Source: Pseudomonadota bacterium
Lineage (GTDB): Bacteria; Pseudomonadota; Gammaproteobacteria; Burkholderiales; Rhodocyclaceae
Assembly: GCA_018262235.1 (NCBI GenBank)
Contig: JAGTRY010000040.1
Span: forward strand, 1 to 58,171
Length of the DNA: 58,171 bases
Direction: 5' to 3'
Part shown: one piece after another, positions 39,154 to 47,538 of the stretch
How positions within the stretch are numbered: position 1 is the stretch's first letter
How the letters are laid out: each line of letters begins with the position of its first letter
Made by a program: the position numbers and the translations under genes
The notes under the pieces: model-generated
What the model was told of the DNA's origin: nothing
Databases searched by the model: none
Seen by the model: only the letters and a program-made list of their open reading frames with translations

Positions 39154-40032
39154 CTACTTCTGAAAAACGTCCTTTTCAGGGGGGGTACCTGGCAATCCTG
39201 GCCGGAACGGCTGCGGACAAAATCCGAAGTCCCGGGTGGCAGAAGAATGATCAAAATCCTGATCCCGATTCATGCGATCTGCCATCCCCGGACTCCATCC
39301 GGCCTGTGGCCTCAGCAGAGCCAGCACCCATAGAAGCGTGTGCAAGATGCCGAGCGGAATGGACGGCAACCATGGCCGAACACCAACTGCAGCCGAGCAA
39401 CGTTCAACCATATCGCGAAAACTCAAGCACTCGGCGCCAGACAGGTTGTAGGTCTTGGCATCCAGGCTGGAGTTCAGCGCTTGCATACAGGCCCGGGCCA
39501 CGTCCCGTACATGAACCGGCTGACGCAAACCAGATCCGGCCCCTGCAAGCGGAAAGACCCTCCAGCGCTTCACGAAACGCATCATGAAGGCCACATTGCG
39601 ATCCCGTCCACTGCCATAAATCAAGGTCGGCCGCAAAATGAGCCACTCGATGCGGTGCAGTCTGGCCCATAATTCAACTCGCTCTTCCGCTTGGGCCAGA
39701 CGCTCTGCGATACAACGCTCGGCAACATCAGGAGAATCGTGCTTGGCGAAACGGCTGGTCGAAGACAGCACCACGATCCGCCGCACCCCGCAGGCCAACA
39801 GCCAGTCGAAATAGTCCGGCAACACCCAGATTGGTGCCAGGCAAATCCAGCTTGGAATCTGCAGAGAGACCATCCCTGGCGCCTGCCAGATCGGCGCGAC
39901 ACTGCCCGCCTTGTCGCACTCTACTCTCCGGGAAAACGCACACACACGGCAGGGGTGACTCGCCAAGGTCTCGAGCAGGCAGTCTCCTACCGGGCTACTC
40001 GCCCCCAGTACCCCCAAATCAAAGGACTCCAC
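39154..40032 (-). CDS. NAD-dependent epimerase/dehydratase (extended SDR)
   Basis: A 292-residue SDR. The N-terminal Rossmann motif is GVLGASSPVGD (about residues 7-17). RIVVLSSTSRF, LRPTLIYGSGRDRNVAFMMRFVKRW and PVHVRDVARACMQAL follow the nucleotide-sugar epimerase/dehydratase pattern; the family's YxxxK is not clear by eye. The start is GTG 40032 with GGAAAG upstream, overlapping the GT2 stop by 14 bp; a TTG at 40044 is an alternative. With the upstream GT2 it forms a glycan-assembly operon. The likely job is making or converting a nucleotide sugar for that transferase. Confidence 0.82.
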   Translation of the reverse strand: MESFDLGVLGASSPVGDCLLETLASHPCRVCAFSRRVECDKAGSVAPIWQAPGMVSLQIPSWICLAPIWVLPDYFDWLLACGVRRIVVLSSTSRFAKHDSPDVAERCIAERLAQAEERVELWARLHRIEWLILRPTLIYGSGRDRNVAFMMRFVKRWRVFPLAGAGSGLRQPVHVRDVARACMQALNSSLDAKTYNLSGAECLSFRDMVERCSAAVGVRPWLPSIPLGILHTLLWVLALLRPQAGWSPGMADRMNRDQDFDHSSATRDFGFCPQPFRPGLPGTPPEKDVFQK

Positions 40033-41044
40033 GCAACTTTCCAAGATCCACCGGGGTGCGCTTGAGAAGCTTGCTCACCGAGATAAGGCTGAAACGAAAC
40101 CACACCCCAAAAATGACCATTAGCATCAAAAGCCCTGGATACTGGTGACTGAAATGCTGCCGGTAAAAGCGGATCATGCCCTTGTGCTTATGCCACTCCA
40201 CAAAGAGCGGGCGAGCGTGGCTGCAAGTGCCTTTCTCATGCGTCACATGGGCGTCAGGCACAAACAGCACCTGCCAGCCGATCCTGCGAAAACGCATGCA
40301 CCAGTCCAGATCCTCGCAATGCATGAAATACCCTTCGTCCAGCAACCCGACCTCGTTGATGGCCGACTCACGCACGAACATGCAGGCCCCCGAAATGGCC
40401 TCAATCGGCTCCGGCCCCATCGGCAAAGGTTCTCCATGCAGTTCATAACTAGAGAACAGGCGCGGGTAGCGATGTTCGAGACGGGAAAAACCAAAAGCCC
40501 TCACGAACGAGCGCCACGGCGTCGGCACCGCCCTGCGCCCTCCTGGTTGTTCAGAACCATCCGGATTTAGAAGCAACCCTCCTGCCATGCCGGCCTCGGG
40601 ATGCGCATGCATAGCCTTGAGCATCTTGCTGACCGCACCATCAGCCAACACGCAATCCGGATTGAGGAAAAGCAGCCATTCTCCACTCGCAGCGCCTGCG
40701 CCTACGTTGCAAGCTACAGCAAAACCCAGATTGGAAAGCTGGGGTAAAATCATCAACCGGGAATCATTTGCGAACTCGGCCCGCAGAATATCCAGCGTGT
40801 TGTCCTCAGGCTCACTGGCAGAGTTATCTACCACCACCACCTGACCAGACTGCTTCAGCGCGCTGCGCACACAATCGCGCAGGCCGACGCCCGCGAAATA
40901 GTTAACGATCACTACGGAAACATGAGACAGCCCCGCCGCAGCTGGCTCCAGCATCTTTCTCCCCGCAACTTCCGGCGCGCTCACGGCACTATCTCCCTTT
41001 AACCTGAACGCTTCAGGCTCTATGATCTTGTTCAAGACCGCCAT
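40019..41044 (-). CDS. Glycosyltransferase family 2 (rhamnosyltransferase-like)
   Basis: A 341-residue GT-A enzyme. It has VSVVIVNYFAGVGL (about residues 42-55), the nucleotide-sugar region QVVVVDNSASEPEDNT and SNLGFAVACNVGAGAASGEWLLFLNPDCVL with the metal-binding DxD-type NPDC (about residues 104-131), and the catalytic-base region GLLDEGYFMHCEDLDWCMRFRRIGW (about residues 233-257). The C-terminus has one hydrophobic segment (LLMLMVIFGVWFRFSL), so it is membrane-associated. The pattern is that of rhamnosyl- and related transferases in O-antigen or exopolysaccharide synthesis. Confidence 0.9.
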   Translation of the reverse strand: MAVLNKIIEPEAFRLKGDSAVSAPEVAGRKMLEPAAAGLSHVSVVIVNYFAGVGLRDCVRSALKQSGQVVVVDNSASEPEDNTLDILRAEFANDSRLMILPQLSNLGFAVACNVGAGAASGEWLLFLNPDCVLADGAVSKMLKAMHAHPEAGMAGGLLLNPDGSEQPGGRRAVPTPWRSFVRAFGFSRLEHRYPRLFSSYELHGEPLPMGPEPIEAISGACMFVRESAINEVGLLDEGYFMHCEDLDWCMRFRRIGWQVLFVPDAHVTHEKGTCSHARPLFVEWHKHKGMIRFYRQHFSHQYPGLLMLMVIFGVWFRFSLISVSKLLKRTPVDLGKLRGVL

Positions 41045-41315
41045 ATATCACGGCAACTAACTACGTTTCTTGACTGTATGTGCCGATTCTGTCACAACAC
41101 CGTCCGCATACCCCTCTGTGCATCCTGCGAGGTCGATAATGGAGATGCCTTCTCGCTACGGTGTCGTCTTGGGAAAAGCCCCATCTCCTCGCCCCCAAGA
41201 AAGTTAAGCACTTAGCAGTAGCTCTTGCTACCGGAAGCGGGCTTAAGTAAAGCAAGCTACACACCACGCCATCGAAATACACAGCACCGCCTGCACCTGC
41301 GAAGCAATAAAGATC

Positions 41316-41951
41316 ATGACAGAGCTTTCTCAATCTTTAAATTCCAAAGTAGTTCGAGATGTACACGAACACCCAATGAGTATCACGCGTGACGAACGAG
41401 AGCATATAAAAGGGCATCGAGGGAAAGTCATATGGCTTACCGGGCTATCTGGATCTGGAAAATCAACGCTTGCGAATATGCTGGAGATCGAGCTCAATCG
41501 TACCGGCCATCACACCTATCTGCTTGATGGGGACAACATTCGCCTCGGTCTGAACTACGACCTAGGATTCTCGTTGAAGGACCGCACAGAAAATATCCGA
41601 CGGGTCGCCGAAGTTTCCCGCCTTATGATGGACGCTGGGCTGATTGTCATTACCGCCTTCATCTCCCCAATAGCGAAGGAAAGACAGAGGGCACGTAACA
41701 TCATCGGCAGCGATCACTTCGCAGAGGTATTCGTCAAAACTCCCCTTCACGTATGCGAAGCACGTGACACTAAAGGCCTATACAAAAAAGCCAGAGCAGG
41801 CCTGCTTACTGACATGACTGGCATCAACAGCCCCTACGACGCACCCTCAAACCCGGATTTCGTAGCGGATTGCCGCGAAATGTCTGATACCGAACAAAGC
41901 GTCCGGGCCATAATGGGCAGTTTAATTCCATCTTTGCAGCGGGCGCCGTGA
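41316..41951 (+). CDS. cysC: Adenylyl-sulfate (APS) kinase
   Basis: A 211-residue kinase making PAPS from APS. P-loop GLSGSGKST (about residues 42-50), [36 protein letters not shown] (about residues 68-103, the APS kinase signature), [22 protein letters not shown]. It stands apart from cysDN/cysHIJ genes and converges on a sulfotransferase gene, so the PAPS is probably for sulfate transfer and not for cysteine synthesis. This is inferred from context. Confidence 0.95.
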   Translation: MTELSQSLNSKVVRDVHEHPMSITRDEREHIKGHRGKVIWLTGLSGSGKSTLANMLEIELNRTGHHTYLLDGDNIRLGLNYDLGFSLKDRTENIRRVAEVSRLMMDAGLIVITAFISPIAKERQRARNIIGSDHFAEVFVKTPLHVCEARDTKGLYKKARAGLLTDMTGINSPYDAPSNPDFVADCREMSDTEQSVRAIMGSLIPSLQRAP

Positions 41952-41986
41952 GCCAACTCAAATCGCCAAACAATCAGAATATCAAT

Positions 41987-42814
41987 CTACGAAATTCTTC
42001 GTCGATATTCCTCGAGTCTGCCGGAAAAATCCGGTACATACCGAGTCCTTCGAATCAACTCGTCTTTAGCCCACGACCAGAGTTTGATATCCAGATCATT
42101 CAAACGGCATAGATCGGCATAAAGCACAGCCCCCAACGAAGCCTCGACGGCCTTAAGTGACCCATCGTAACCCGCGATGCTTTCCTTGACGGATACGTTG
42201 CGAATCGCACCATTCAGCCGCATTCCTGGAAAAACAGGCTGCATGAAATACTCCGCCACAACCATGCTTCTAGCGTAATCCTCGACCACTCCCAGCATAG
42301 CCACCTCTGAAAGGCGTTTCTTCGCCAGATCCAGATTGTGATCGGACGCGACGGCACCATAGTGACGGCACCCGAACATAGTTACTTGAGGGTTCACCGC
42401 GAAATGCGGATGTCCATCCAGCACAAACTCAACAAACCCGGGAAATGGCAAGCTCAGCGCAGCGACTTGAAGCGGATGCTCGCCACGGGATAATCCACGA
42501 TAATAAAGATAGATCGAAACTAACCGGGACACCGGATGGCGGAGAATCACAAAATCAAAAAAATAATACTTGCTTCGAGCCTCCGTATCGAGATCAAGCT
42601 CATAGTCTCTGCCAAAAAAATGGTGGCTGGACATAGCCTTGATCTGTGGATTGTCGTTCAGGAACTGAAAAAGTTTCTGCGGCACTACTCTACCATCATC
42701 CGATCCCTCTGGATGGAATTCAACAAAAGCTTCGCCAAACGAGCGAGCCAGCGCCAAATCGAGTGTCGAGCCTGCGTTCTTGAAGATGTGATGGTGCAGA
42801 AGAACAAATCTCAC
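41987..42814 (-). CDS. PAPS-dependent sulfotransferase family protein
   Basis: A 275-residue protein. The GTG at 42814 gives VRFVLLHHHIFKNAGSTLDLALARSF, matching the 5'-PSB (PAPS phosphosulfate-binding) motif of Sulfotransfer_2-type enzymes (HxPKxxGT). The 3'-phosphate-binding motif is FVILRHPVSRLVSIYLYY (about residues 91-108). No signal peptide, so it acts in the cytoplasm or at the membrane on an activated sugar or lipid-linked glycan. The adjacent convergent APS kinase would supply the PAPS. Acceptor unknown. Confidence 0.82.
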   Translation of the reverse strand: MRFVLLHHHIFKNAGSTLDLALARSFGEAFVEFHPEGSDDGRVVPQKLFQFLNDNPQIKAMSSHHFFGRDYELDLDTEARSKYYFFDFVILRHPVSRLVSIYLYYRGLSRGEHPLQVAALSLPFPGFVEFVLDGHPHFAVNPQVTMFGCRHYGAVASDHNLDLAKKRLSEVAMLGVVEDYARSMVVAEYFMQPVFPGMRLNGAIRNVSVKESIAGYDGSLKAVEASLGAVLYADLCRLNDLDIKLWSWAKDELIRRTRYVPDFSGRLEEYRRRIS

Positions 42815-42883
42815 GACTTATTTCCGAGCTGGTCGAGCCACAGCAAACTAGCTCTCAACCCAATTTAGATTCACAGTAACATT

Positions 42884-43460
42884 CCCCCGGCAAGGCCGGG
42901 GGGGTTCATTTTGTGAGCCGCTCAAAGCGGCTAAACGGGGACGCTTACGCGGCCCCTGATTCCGGCGCCACCTTGTAGTGACACCCTCGTTACATGAAGT
43001 TGAGCTGATCCAGACGCTCATCCTCCTTCTCCTGATCTCTGAGGTAGCGTCGAATCACCTCTTCGTTCCGCCCCACCGTCGATACAAGTAACCCGTGGCC
43101 CAAAAGTGCTGGCCCACGAAGTTTCGCTTGCGCTCCGCATAGACACGATCAAGATGAATCGCACTCTTGCCCTTGATGTACCCCACTACCTGTGACACAG
43201 CATATTTCGGCGAAATCGCAATCAGCATATGCACATGGTCGGGCATCAGATGCCCTTCCAAAATCCGACTCTCTTTCCTCTGTGCCAACTGCCTGAACAC
43301 TTCACCCAAGTGCATCCGCAACTGAGCGTACAGCGCTTTCCTCCGGCACTTTGGAATGGAAACTCCCTTCAAAGAGTGTGCTTGGCGGCTCAGTCTGGAA
43401 GTTTCTCGATGGACTCCCGCAAACGTCAAACTTCTACTGCCTCCCCGGCACAGCCGGGGG
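42884..43460 (-). mobile_element. Decayed IS200/IS605-type element with terminal hairpins
   Basis: The region holds one HUH (Y1) transposase pseudogene and is bounded by GC-rich hairpins: CCCCCGGC-AAG-GCCGGGGG (42884-42902) and CCCCGGC-ACA-GCCGGGG (43443-43459). Subterminal hairpins are characteristic of IS200/IS605 elements, which have no inverted repeats and move as single strands. Exact ends are uncertain. It interrupts or abuts a truncated gene at 43472. Confidence 0.75.
42990..43405 (-). pseudogene. IS200-family transposase TnpA, frameshifted and N-terminally degraded
   Basis: The HUH motif HLMPDHVHMLI and the catalytic-tyrosine helix SQVVGYIKGKSAIHL are present. After FVGQHFWATGY the expected VSTVGRNEEVIRRYLRDQEKEDERLDQL continues only in another frame, because TAC TTT GTA has lost one T (TACTTGTA near 43085), so the native C-terminus up to the TAA at 42990 is out of frame. 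At the N-terminus the usual 'HIVFIPKCRRK' lead has been shortened (SIPKCRRKALYAQLR remains). The element cannot make an active transposase. Confidence 0.85.
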
Positions 43461-43471
43461 ATTTCCCGTGA

Positions 43472-43675
43472 TGGTTTAACCGCTTCATCGCCAAACTGAT
43501 CAAGTCCGGCTGGAGCTTCGAACGAGGACGCCACGGCAAGCTACGCCATCCCACTGGCATTGGCTTCCTCACAATCCCGAAGACACCGAGCGACAGACGA
43601 ACCCTACAAAACATTCGTCGTGACCTGAGGTCTTTAGAGCGGCGATCGAGCGACCAAGGTAGATATAGCCCCTAG
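43472..43675 (+). pseudogene. HicA-like toxin fragment, 5' end removed at the IS200 boundary
   Basis: A frame with no start codon runs from a stop next to the IS200 edge to TAG at 43675. Its translation includes RFIAKLIKSGWSFERGRHG, KLRHPTGIGFLTIPKTP and TLQNIRRDLRSL. This resembles the small HicA mRNA-interferase fold: K-x-L-x-x-x-G-W near the start, the HxxxxP-like centre, and a closing helix. The N-terminal residues and any start are missing, so the gene is truncated. No HicB-like antitoxin follows. The assignment is by pattern only. Confidence 0.5.
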
Positions 43676-43681
43676 ATCCCG

Positions 43682-44566
43682 TCACCCACCATCAACACTA
43701 GGAATTGAGTTCACCGCTGACTGCAGAAGCTCCATGAACTTGACATAGCAATCACGAGCTCTTAGGAACTGTTCTAAGTTTGCAAGTCGAGCACCCTCGT
43801 AATCTAGGGGCTCAGTACCTCCAAAGCCGTAACAAACAGCCATCTGTCCAGGGATCTCGACTTCACGACAAGAACCGTCTGCGTCCTCTTGCATTCTTGT
43901 TGCCTGAATAACAACCCGAGTGACCGTTCTGGTAATTCCAACCCCCAGACGCGGCCCGATCGCATGGTTAGTCAGGTTCCGATAATCAGACGTTTGTTGG
44001 CGATAGCTGGCATCGTCCAATGAACGCAGCACTGCCAAAAAGCTTTTGGACTCCGACCAAATCGAAGCTATGTTGGCTAGACGTTTTTCTTTCTTCGCTC
44101 TAGACAAATGCTGGTGTGGAGAGTCTGGCGTGGAGGGGTCACCGTCTAACCTGTCAGCGTAGCCATTACCCAACGCGCAACGAACTTGATGAAGTGAATT
44201 TGTAGCTACTGCAGTAATGGCGTCTCGCATTGAACTGGGACGAGTAAGGCAGTCGTGCGCCAACGCTTCAAGAAACTCATGATGCAGCTCCCACGCTTGG
44301 TCCTCGTCGTACGAAGCAGCAACCCGATTCCACGCATGCCATCGATGCAGCAAACTTTTCCAACGATTAACCAAGTTCGTTAGCTCTCGCAAATCGCAAG
44401 CGACCATCATTTCGCCCAACATGTGCCACTTCCTGTTACACAGGAAATCAAACTCATAGGCAAGGTAGTGCCCTGACGGATCTAAAGGCTCCGCCGATTC
44501 GTGAAAAAGTAAGCTCACGTACTGATCGAATGCGGACTTGAGCAGCGCGATGTGATCATCTGGCAT
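43682..44566 (-). CDS. Putative HEPN-domain protein
   Basis: A 294-residue mostly helical protein that I do not recognise as a whole. The strongest clue is SDYRNLTNHAIGPR: R196-N-x3-H201 fits the RX4H motif (usually R-N/D/H-x3-H) of HEPN nucleases, found in many toxin-antitoxin and phage-defence RNases. It is preceded by a helix with SESKSFLAVLRSLDDASYR and followed by an all-beta-looking tail with CYGFGGTEPLD. Base composition is lower in GC than the housekeeping genes. It lies 14 bp downstream of the 44581-45258 gene in the same direction, probably a two-gene operon. HEPN is an inference from the motif. Confidence 0.55.
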   Translation of the reverse strand: MPDDHIALLKSAFDQYVSLLFHESAEPLDPSGHYLAYEFDFLCNRKWHMLGEMMVACDLRELTNLVNRWKSLLHRWHAWNRVAASYDEDQAWELHHEFLEALAHDCLTRPSSMRDAITAVATNSLHQVRCALGNGYADRLDGDPSTPDSPHQHLSRAKKEKRLANIASIWSESKSFLAVLRSLDDASYRQQTSDYRNLTNHAIGPRLGVGITRTVTRVVIQATRMQEDADGSCREVEIPGQMAVCYGFGGTEPLDYEGARLANLEQFLRARDCYVKFMELLQSAVNSIPSVDGG

Positions 44567-44580
44567 TGTGGTGGTGTCAG

Positions 44581-45258
44581 CTAGGCAGCTGGCGATTGGT
44601 TGTTGGTAGTTGGTGCAGTCCAGATGGCGTCATCGGGCATTTCCTTCAATATGCCGGCCTCCTCAATGAGCCTCCTGAAAAAATAGGTCACGCTACTGTC
44701 GTTGGATCGTCCCAAGAAGATGCCGTACGCAGTATCGGCCCCCGGGATATAGAACCCCACGGTAGCGTCCTTTCTGACGAAAAGCATTGCCTCTGCTTCG
44801 GGGTGCTCTTGACGAAACATCTGCTCGCCTCGATGAAGTTCATGCTGAACTCTGTTGGCAAAGTCGACCGCCTTGGTAGAGGTTCCATCGGTCGCAACGC
44901 CCAGCCCAGGGCCCATATACGCCTTGCCGTTGATCCCAAGAATAGTGCTTATTCCGCTTTGTCGGAGACGTACGTAATCACTGGCTAGAAACCGTTCCGA
45001 CTGTTGGGGAAGAAGCATGCCTCGCAATTCATACCTTGCGAGTACCGCAGGCCAGTTACGTTGAAGGGTTTCCAAAAGCGCAATCTGCCCCCATAGATCA
45101 GAAGCTTCCTTGCCGTGAGGAAGCACATCTAGCAGATAGGCATCACTATCCGTGAGGTGTGCAATCAGCACTCGGCGAGTCCGCATCACTCGTCTCCCCA
45201 TCCCGGTCAGGTCTGCGCCAAGATGAAAGTGGTGAAGCCCCCAGTCCGAGAAAAACAT
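44581..45258 (-). CDS. Hypothetical protein, first gene of the HEPN operon (possibly 5'-truncated)
   Basis: A 225-residue protein, start ATG 45258 (MFFSDWGLHHFHLG). The motif SDWGLHHFHLG, then VLIAHLTDSDAYLLDVLPHG and ALLETLQRNWP, suggest a compact alpha/beta domain, but no named family is certain. Upstream of the ATG the same frame stays open for about 30 codons with a basic, protein-like sequence (RRDEKKTRRAQND) but no ATG/GTG/TTG start, and it runs into the divergent NdpA-like gene. The real N-terminus may therefore have been lost at a recombination junction. Likely works with the downstream HEPN-like protein. Confidence 0.55.
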   Translation of the reverse strand: MFFSDWGLHHFHLGADLTGMGRRVMRTRRVLIAHLTDSDAYLLDVLPHGKEASDLWGQIALLETLQRNWPAVLARYELRGMLLPQQSERFLASDYVRLRQSGISTILGINGKAYMGPGLGVATDGTSTKAVDFANRVQHELHRGEQMFRQEHPEAEAMLFVRKDATVGFYIPGADTAYGIFLGRSNDSSVTYFFRRLIEEAGILKEMPDDAIWTAPTTNNQSPAA

Positions 45259-45304
45259 GTCGTTTTGAGCCCGGCGAGTTTTCTTCTCGTCACGCCGATT
45301 ACGA

Positions 45305-45934
45305 ATGGCTCGCGTACTGAGTGAAACGGTGAATCTGGATATCGATCACCTTCATGAAGCCGCACGAGTCGAACTTGGGAAATGGCTTGCTGATCAGCAG
45401 CCCTATTTGTCGTTCATCAAGAAAGGGAAAAGTGGTACTGATGTGTCCGGTTACTTCCGGGATGCGCTGGGATGTACCGAATACACTGATGCAAAGCACA
45501 ATACGAATCAGGCCAAGGTTGCTGTTGAGGCGTATTGTGCATATAAGGAGTGGGTCGGCGATGACAAAAAGGAAGTCAAGCGTCGTTTTGTAGAGCTTTG
45601 CGCAACTCAGTTACAAGCCGGACAGCCAGTCAACTTAACGACCTTGTCGGCTATGATTGATCATCAAGATCCCGAAGCCTTCTCGCAATTCGTTCGTGAT
45701 AACCAGTACTCGGTTGGTGAGGTGTTCAACCCTCACAAAACAACCTTTATGACCTGGAAACGAATTACCAAAACGTTTGGCTCTGTCAAAGTGAGTTTTG
45801 ACGTTCAAGATGTCACAGATGGCAAGATTGACTACGATCCAGATTTGCAGTGTCTGGTGATCAAGTCTCCGCCACAAACTCTTATCAACGAAATTCTGGA
45901 AAACAAGAGCACTAACAATGACGGCGTTGCCTGA
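45305..45934 (+). CDS. NdpA/YejK-like nucleoid-associated protein, C-terminal half only
   Basis: A 209-residue protein. It aligns by pattern with the C-terminal part of the 37-kDa nucleoid-associated protein (E. coli YejK, about 335 residues): LDIDHLHEAARVELGKW, YLSFIKKGKSGTDVSGYFRDALGC, LQAGQPVNLTTLSAMI, and the ending DGKIDYDPDLQCLVIKSPPQTL. The N-terminal ~130 residues of the family are absent, and the start ATG 45305 lies right at the divergent boundary with 44581-45258. It may be a truncated but still translated derivative. It overlaps the next gene by 17 bp. Confidence 0.72.
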   Translation: MARVLSETVNLDIDHLHEAARVELGKWLADQQPYLSFIKKGKSGTDVSGYFRDALGCTEYTDAKHNTNQAKVAVEAYCAYKEWVGDDKKEVKRRFVELCATQLQAGQPVNLTTLSAMIDHQDPEAFSQFVRDNQYSVGEVFNPHKTTFMTWKRITKTFGSVKVSFDVQDVTDGKIDYDPDLQCLVIKSPPQTLINEILENKSTNNDGVA

Positions 45935-47087
45935 CGATCCTGTAGAGCTGATGTCCCTGTTATGCGCGAGCATGCAGGGGCTTCAAATCGATGGAGCGGA
46001 ATTTCATGGGACGCTTTCTCCAGATCTTGACTTTGAGCAGGTAAGAGCGCGCCTTGAAAACTTGGGTTGGCTTGACCAGGCATTACCGGACACCAGGCGG
46101 TTGTCTGGTAATTTTCCGTCTAATTTTTTCGAGTCTATGGGGCGTTTCCTAACGGCACCAGCCAGACGGATAAATGCTCCGGCGCGGTTCTACATTCATG
46201 ATCTGGATCTTCAGGTAAATTCCGCCGACCAGAGCAATCTACCGCCCCTTCTTCTTCAGTATTTTCAGGCAACAAGACTTTTTTCACTTCTACGGTCTGT
46301 CGCTGACCATGTCGGGGGTATTGCCGACGATAAATCATGCATATTTCTTTACCCAGGAGAGAAGGTCGAGGTAACGGCTGAATATCAGATCGACGATCTG
46401 ATGGAACTAAAGGAACTGGATTCCTTTGAGGATGATTTTTTCAGAAGCGAGGCCCATCAGCAGCAGAAAAAGACGATCATCAAATCGGCCTTGATTGAGT
46501 TGTATACAGGTCAGCACAAGACCAGTCTGGCTCAGGTCATCAAGCGGTTTGAAGACTTGGTTGAGAAGGTTCGGGCTGGTTATCAGCTTTACGTTGCAGA
46601 GTTTTCTTTTCAGAAGGTCAAGGCTGAAGTTGAAAGAGAAAAGCTTGATGCAATGCTCAAGCTGAACAAGGTTTTCTCAGACATACAAAACCAGTTGTTA
46701 GCCATCCCTGCTGCGCTTGTTCTTGTTGGTGGTCAGATGCAGTCTGGCGGGTGGTCTCTGAAAAATATGATGGTCTGGGCCGGTGCGTTGGTGTTTGCTG
46801 TCCTGATGGATCTATTGATTCGGAATCAAGGAAATACACTGAAGGCTGTTGATGAAGAAATCCGGCAGCAAAAAACACAAATCGCATCAAAGTATCAGGC
46901 TGTCGCCTCACGATTTCAGGATATCTATGATGAAATTGACAGACGCTACAATCATCAGCGCTGGTTGATCAGAGTTGTGGACTTGTTAGTTGGTGTTTCT
47001 TTCCTGGCAACCAGTATCCTTTTATTGTGGTTCGCCGAGGCTTTGCCTCCCGCCTATGCGGCCTTGAAATATCTAGGCTGGATCTGA
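45918..47087 (+). CDS. Hypothetical two-TM membrane protein with coiled coils
   Basis: A 389-residue protein, start ATG 45918, 17 bp inside the NdpA-like gene (translational coupling). The N-terminal ~180 residues are soluble, a coiled coil covers about residues 180-250 (QKKTIIKSALIELYTGQHKTSL... EREKLDAMLKL), then a TM segment (IPAALVLVGG ... LVFAVLMDLLI, about 265-297), a second coiled coil (KAVDEEIRQQKTQI...), and a final TM (VVDLLVGVSFLATSILLLWFAEALPP). No family is recognised. The coupling with a nucleoid-type protein suggests they act together. A terminator follows. Confidence 0.6.
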   Translation: MTALPDDPVELMSLLCASMQGLQIDGAEFHGTLSPDLDFEQVRARLENLGWLDQALPDTRRLSGNFPSNFFESMGRFLTAPARRINAPARFYIHDLDLQVNSADQSNLPPLLLQYFQATRLFSLLRSVADHVGGIADDKSCIFLYPGEKVEVTAEYQIDDLMELKELDSFEDDFFRSEAHQQQKKTIIKSALIELYTGQHKTSLAQVIKRFEDLVEKVRAGYQLYVAEFSFQKVKAEVEREKLDAMLKLNKVFSDIQNQLLAIPAALVLVGGQMQSGGWSLKNMMVWAGALVFAVLMDLLIRNQGNTLKAVDEEIRQQKTQIASKYQAVASRFQDIYDEIDRRYNHQRWLIRVVDLLVGVSFLATSILLLWFAEALPPAYAALKYLGWI

Positions 47088-47089
47088 TC

Positions 47090-47120
47090 AACGCCCTCCC
47101 TCGTGAGGGCGTTTTCTTTT
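47090..47120 (+). terminator. Rho-independent terminator after the NdpA-like/membrane-protein operon
   Basis: AACGCCCTC-CCTCGT-GAGGGCGTT followed by TTCTTTT, 3 bp after the stop codon. Nine complementary base pairs and a U-tract make a standard terminator. Confidence 0.95.
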
Positions 47121-47538
47121 GTCCAAGCCCTTGGCCTGTAGCGGTTTTACGCGCGGGAAGGGCACACATAGCCCGCGACATCAAACTTGTCCTTATGCAT
47201 TGCGTCGCCAGCCTGAACGACAACAGCCTGCTCCGAGGCAAGCTAGGCGATGCCGCGTTTAAGATGCCCGTTCCCGAAATGAATCGGCCTGGCTTTCGTA
47301 GTTACTACTACGTCTGCTGCACACTCCATACTTGCCGTTTGCTTGGGAGTGATTGAACGGCTGCTGTGGCCGAGAAGGGTGAAGTGCCCATCCGGCAAAC
47401 TTCAAAGCACAGCGGCCATTCTGATGAGCGGCTTGGTTTGCATGATTGCCTCGTGTGATTGCCAAAAATGAAGAGGGGATAGAAGAAAACCCACCCCTTC
47501 GCCATGGTCCGGAGGCCGAAGCAAAGGAGTGGGTTGTT
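47121..47538. other. Intergenic stretch with an imperfect inverted repeat, no clear gene
   Basis: About 420 bp without a supported gene. The notable structure is AACCCACCCCTTCGC (47491-47505), pairing with GCAAAGGAGTGGGTT (47521-47535) in 13 of 15 positions across a 15-bp gap. In an mRNA this would put the AAAGGAG of the small frame at 47539 inside a hairpin. Nothing else coding is convincing. Confidence 0.6.

Noticed and set aside
41045-41315. Possible gene or regulatory RNA in the 271-bp gap before cysC
   Set aside because: No frame with a plausible start and no strong hairpin or promoter pair could be supported.
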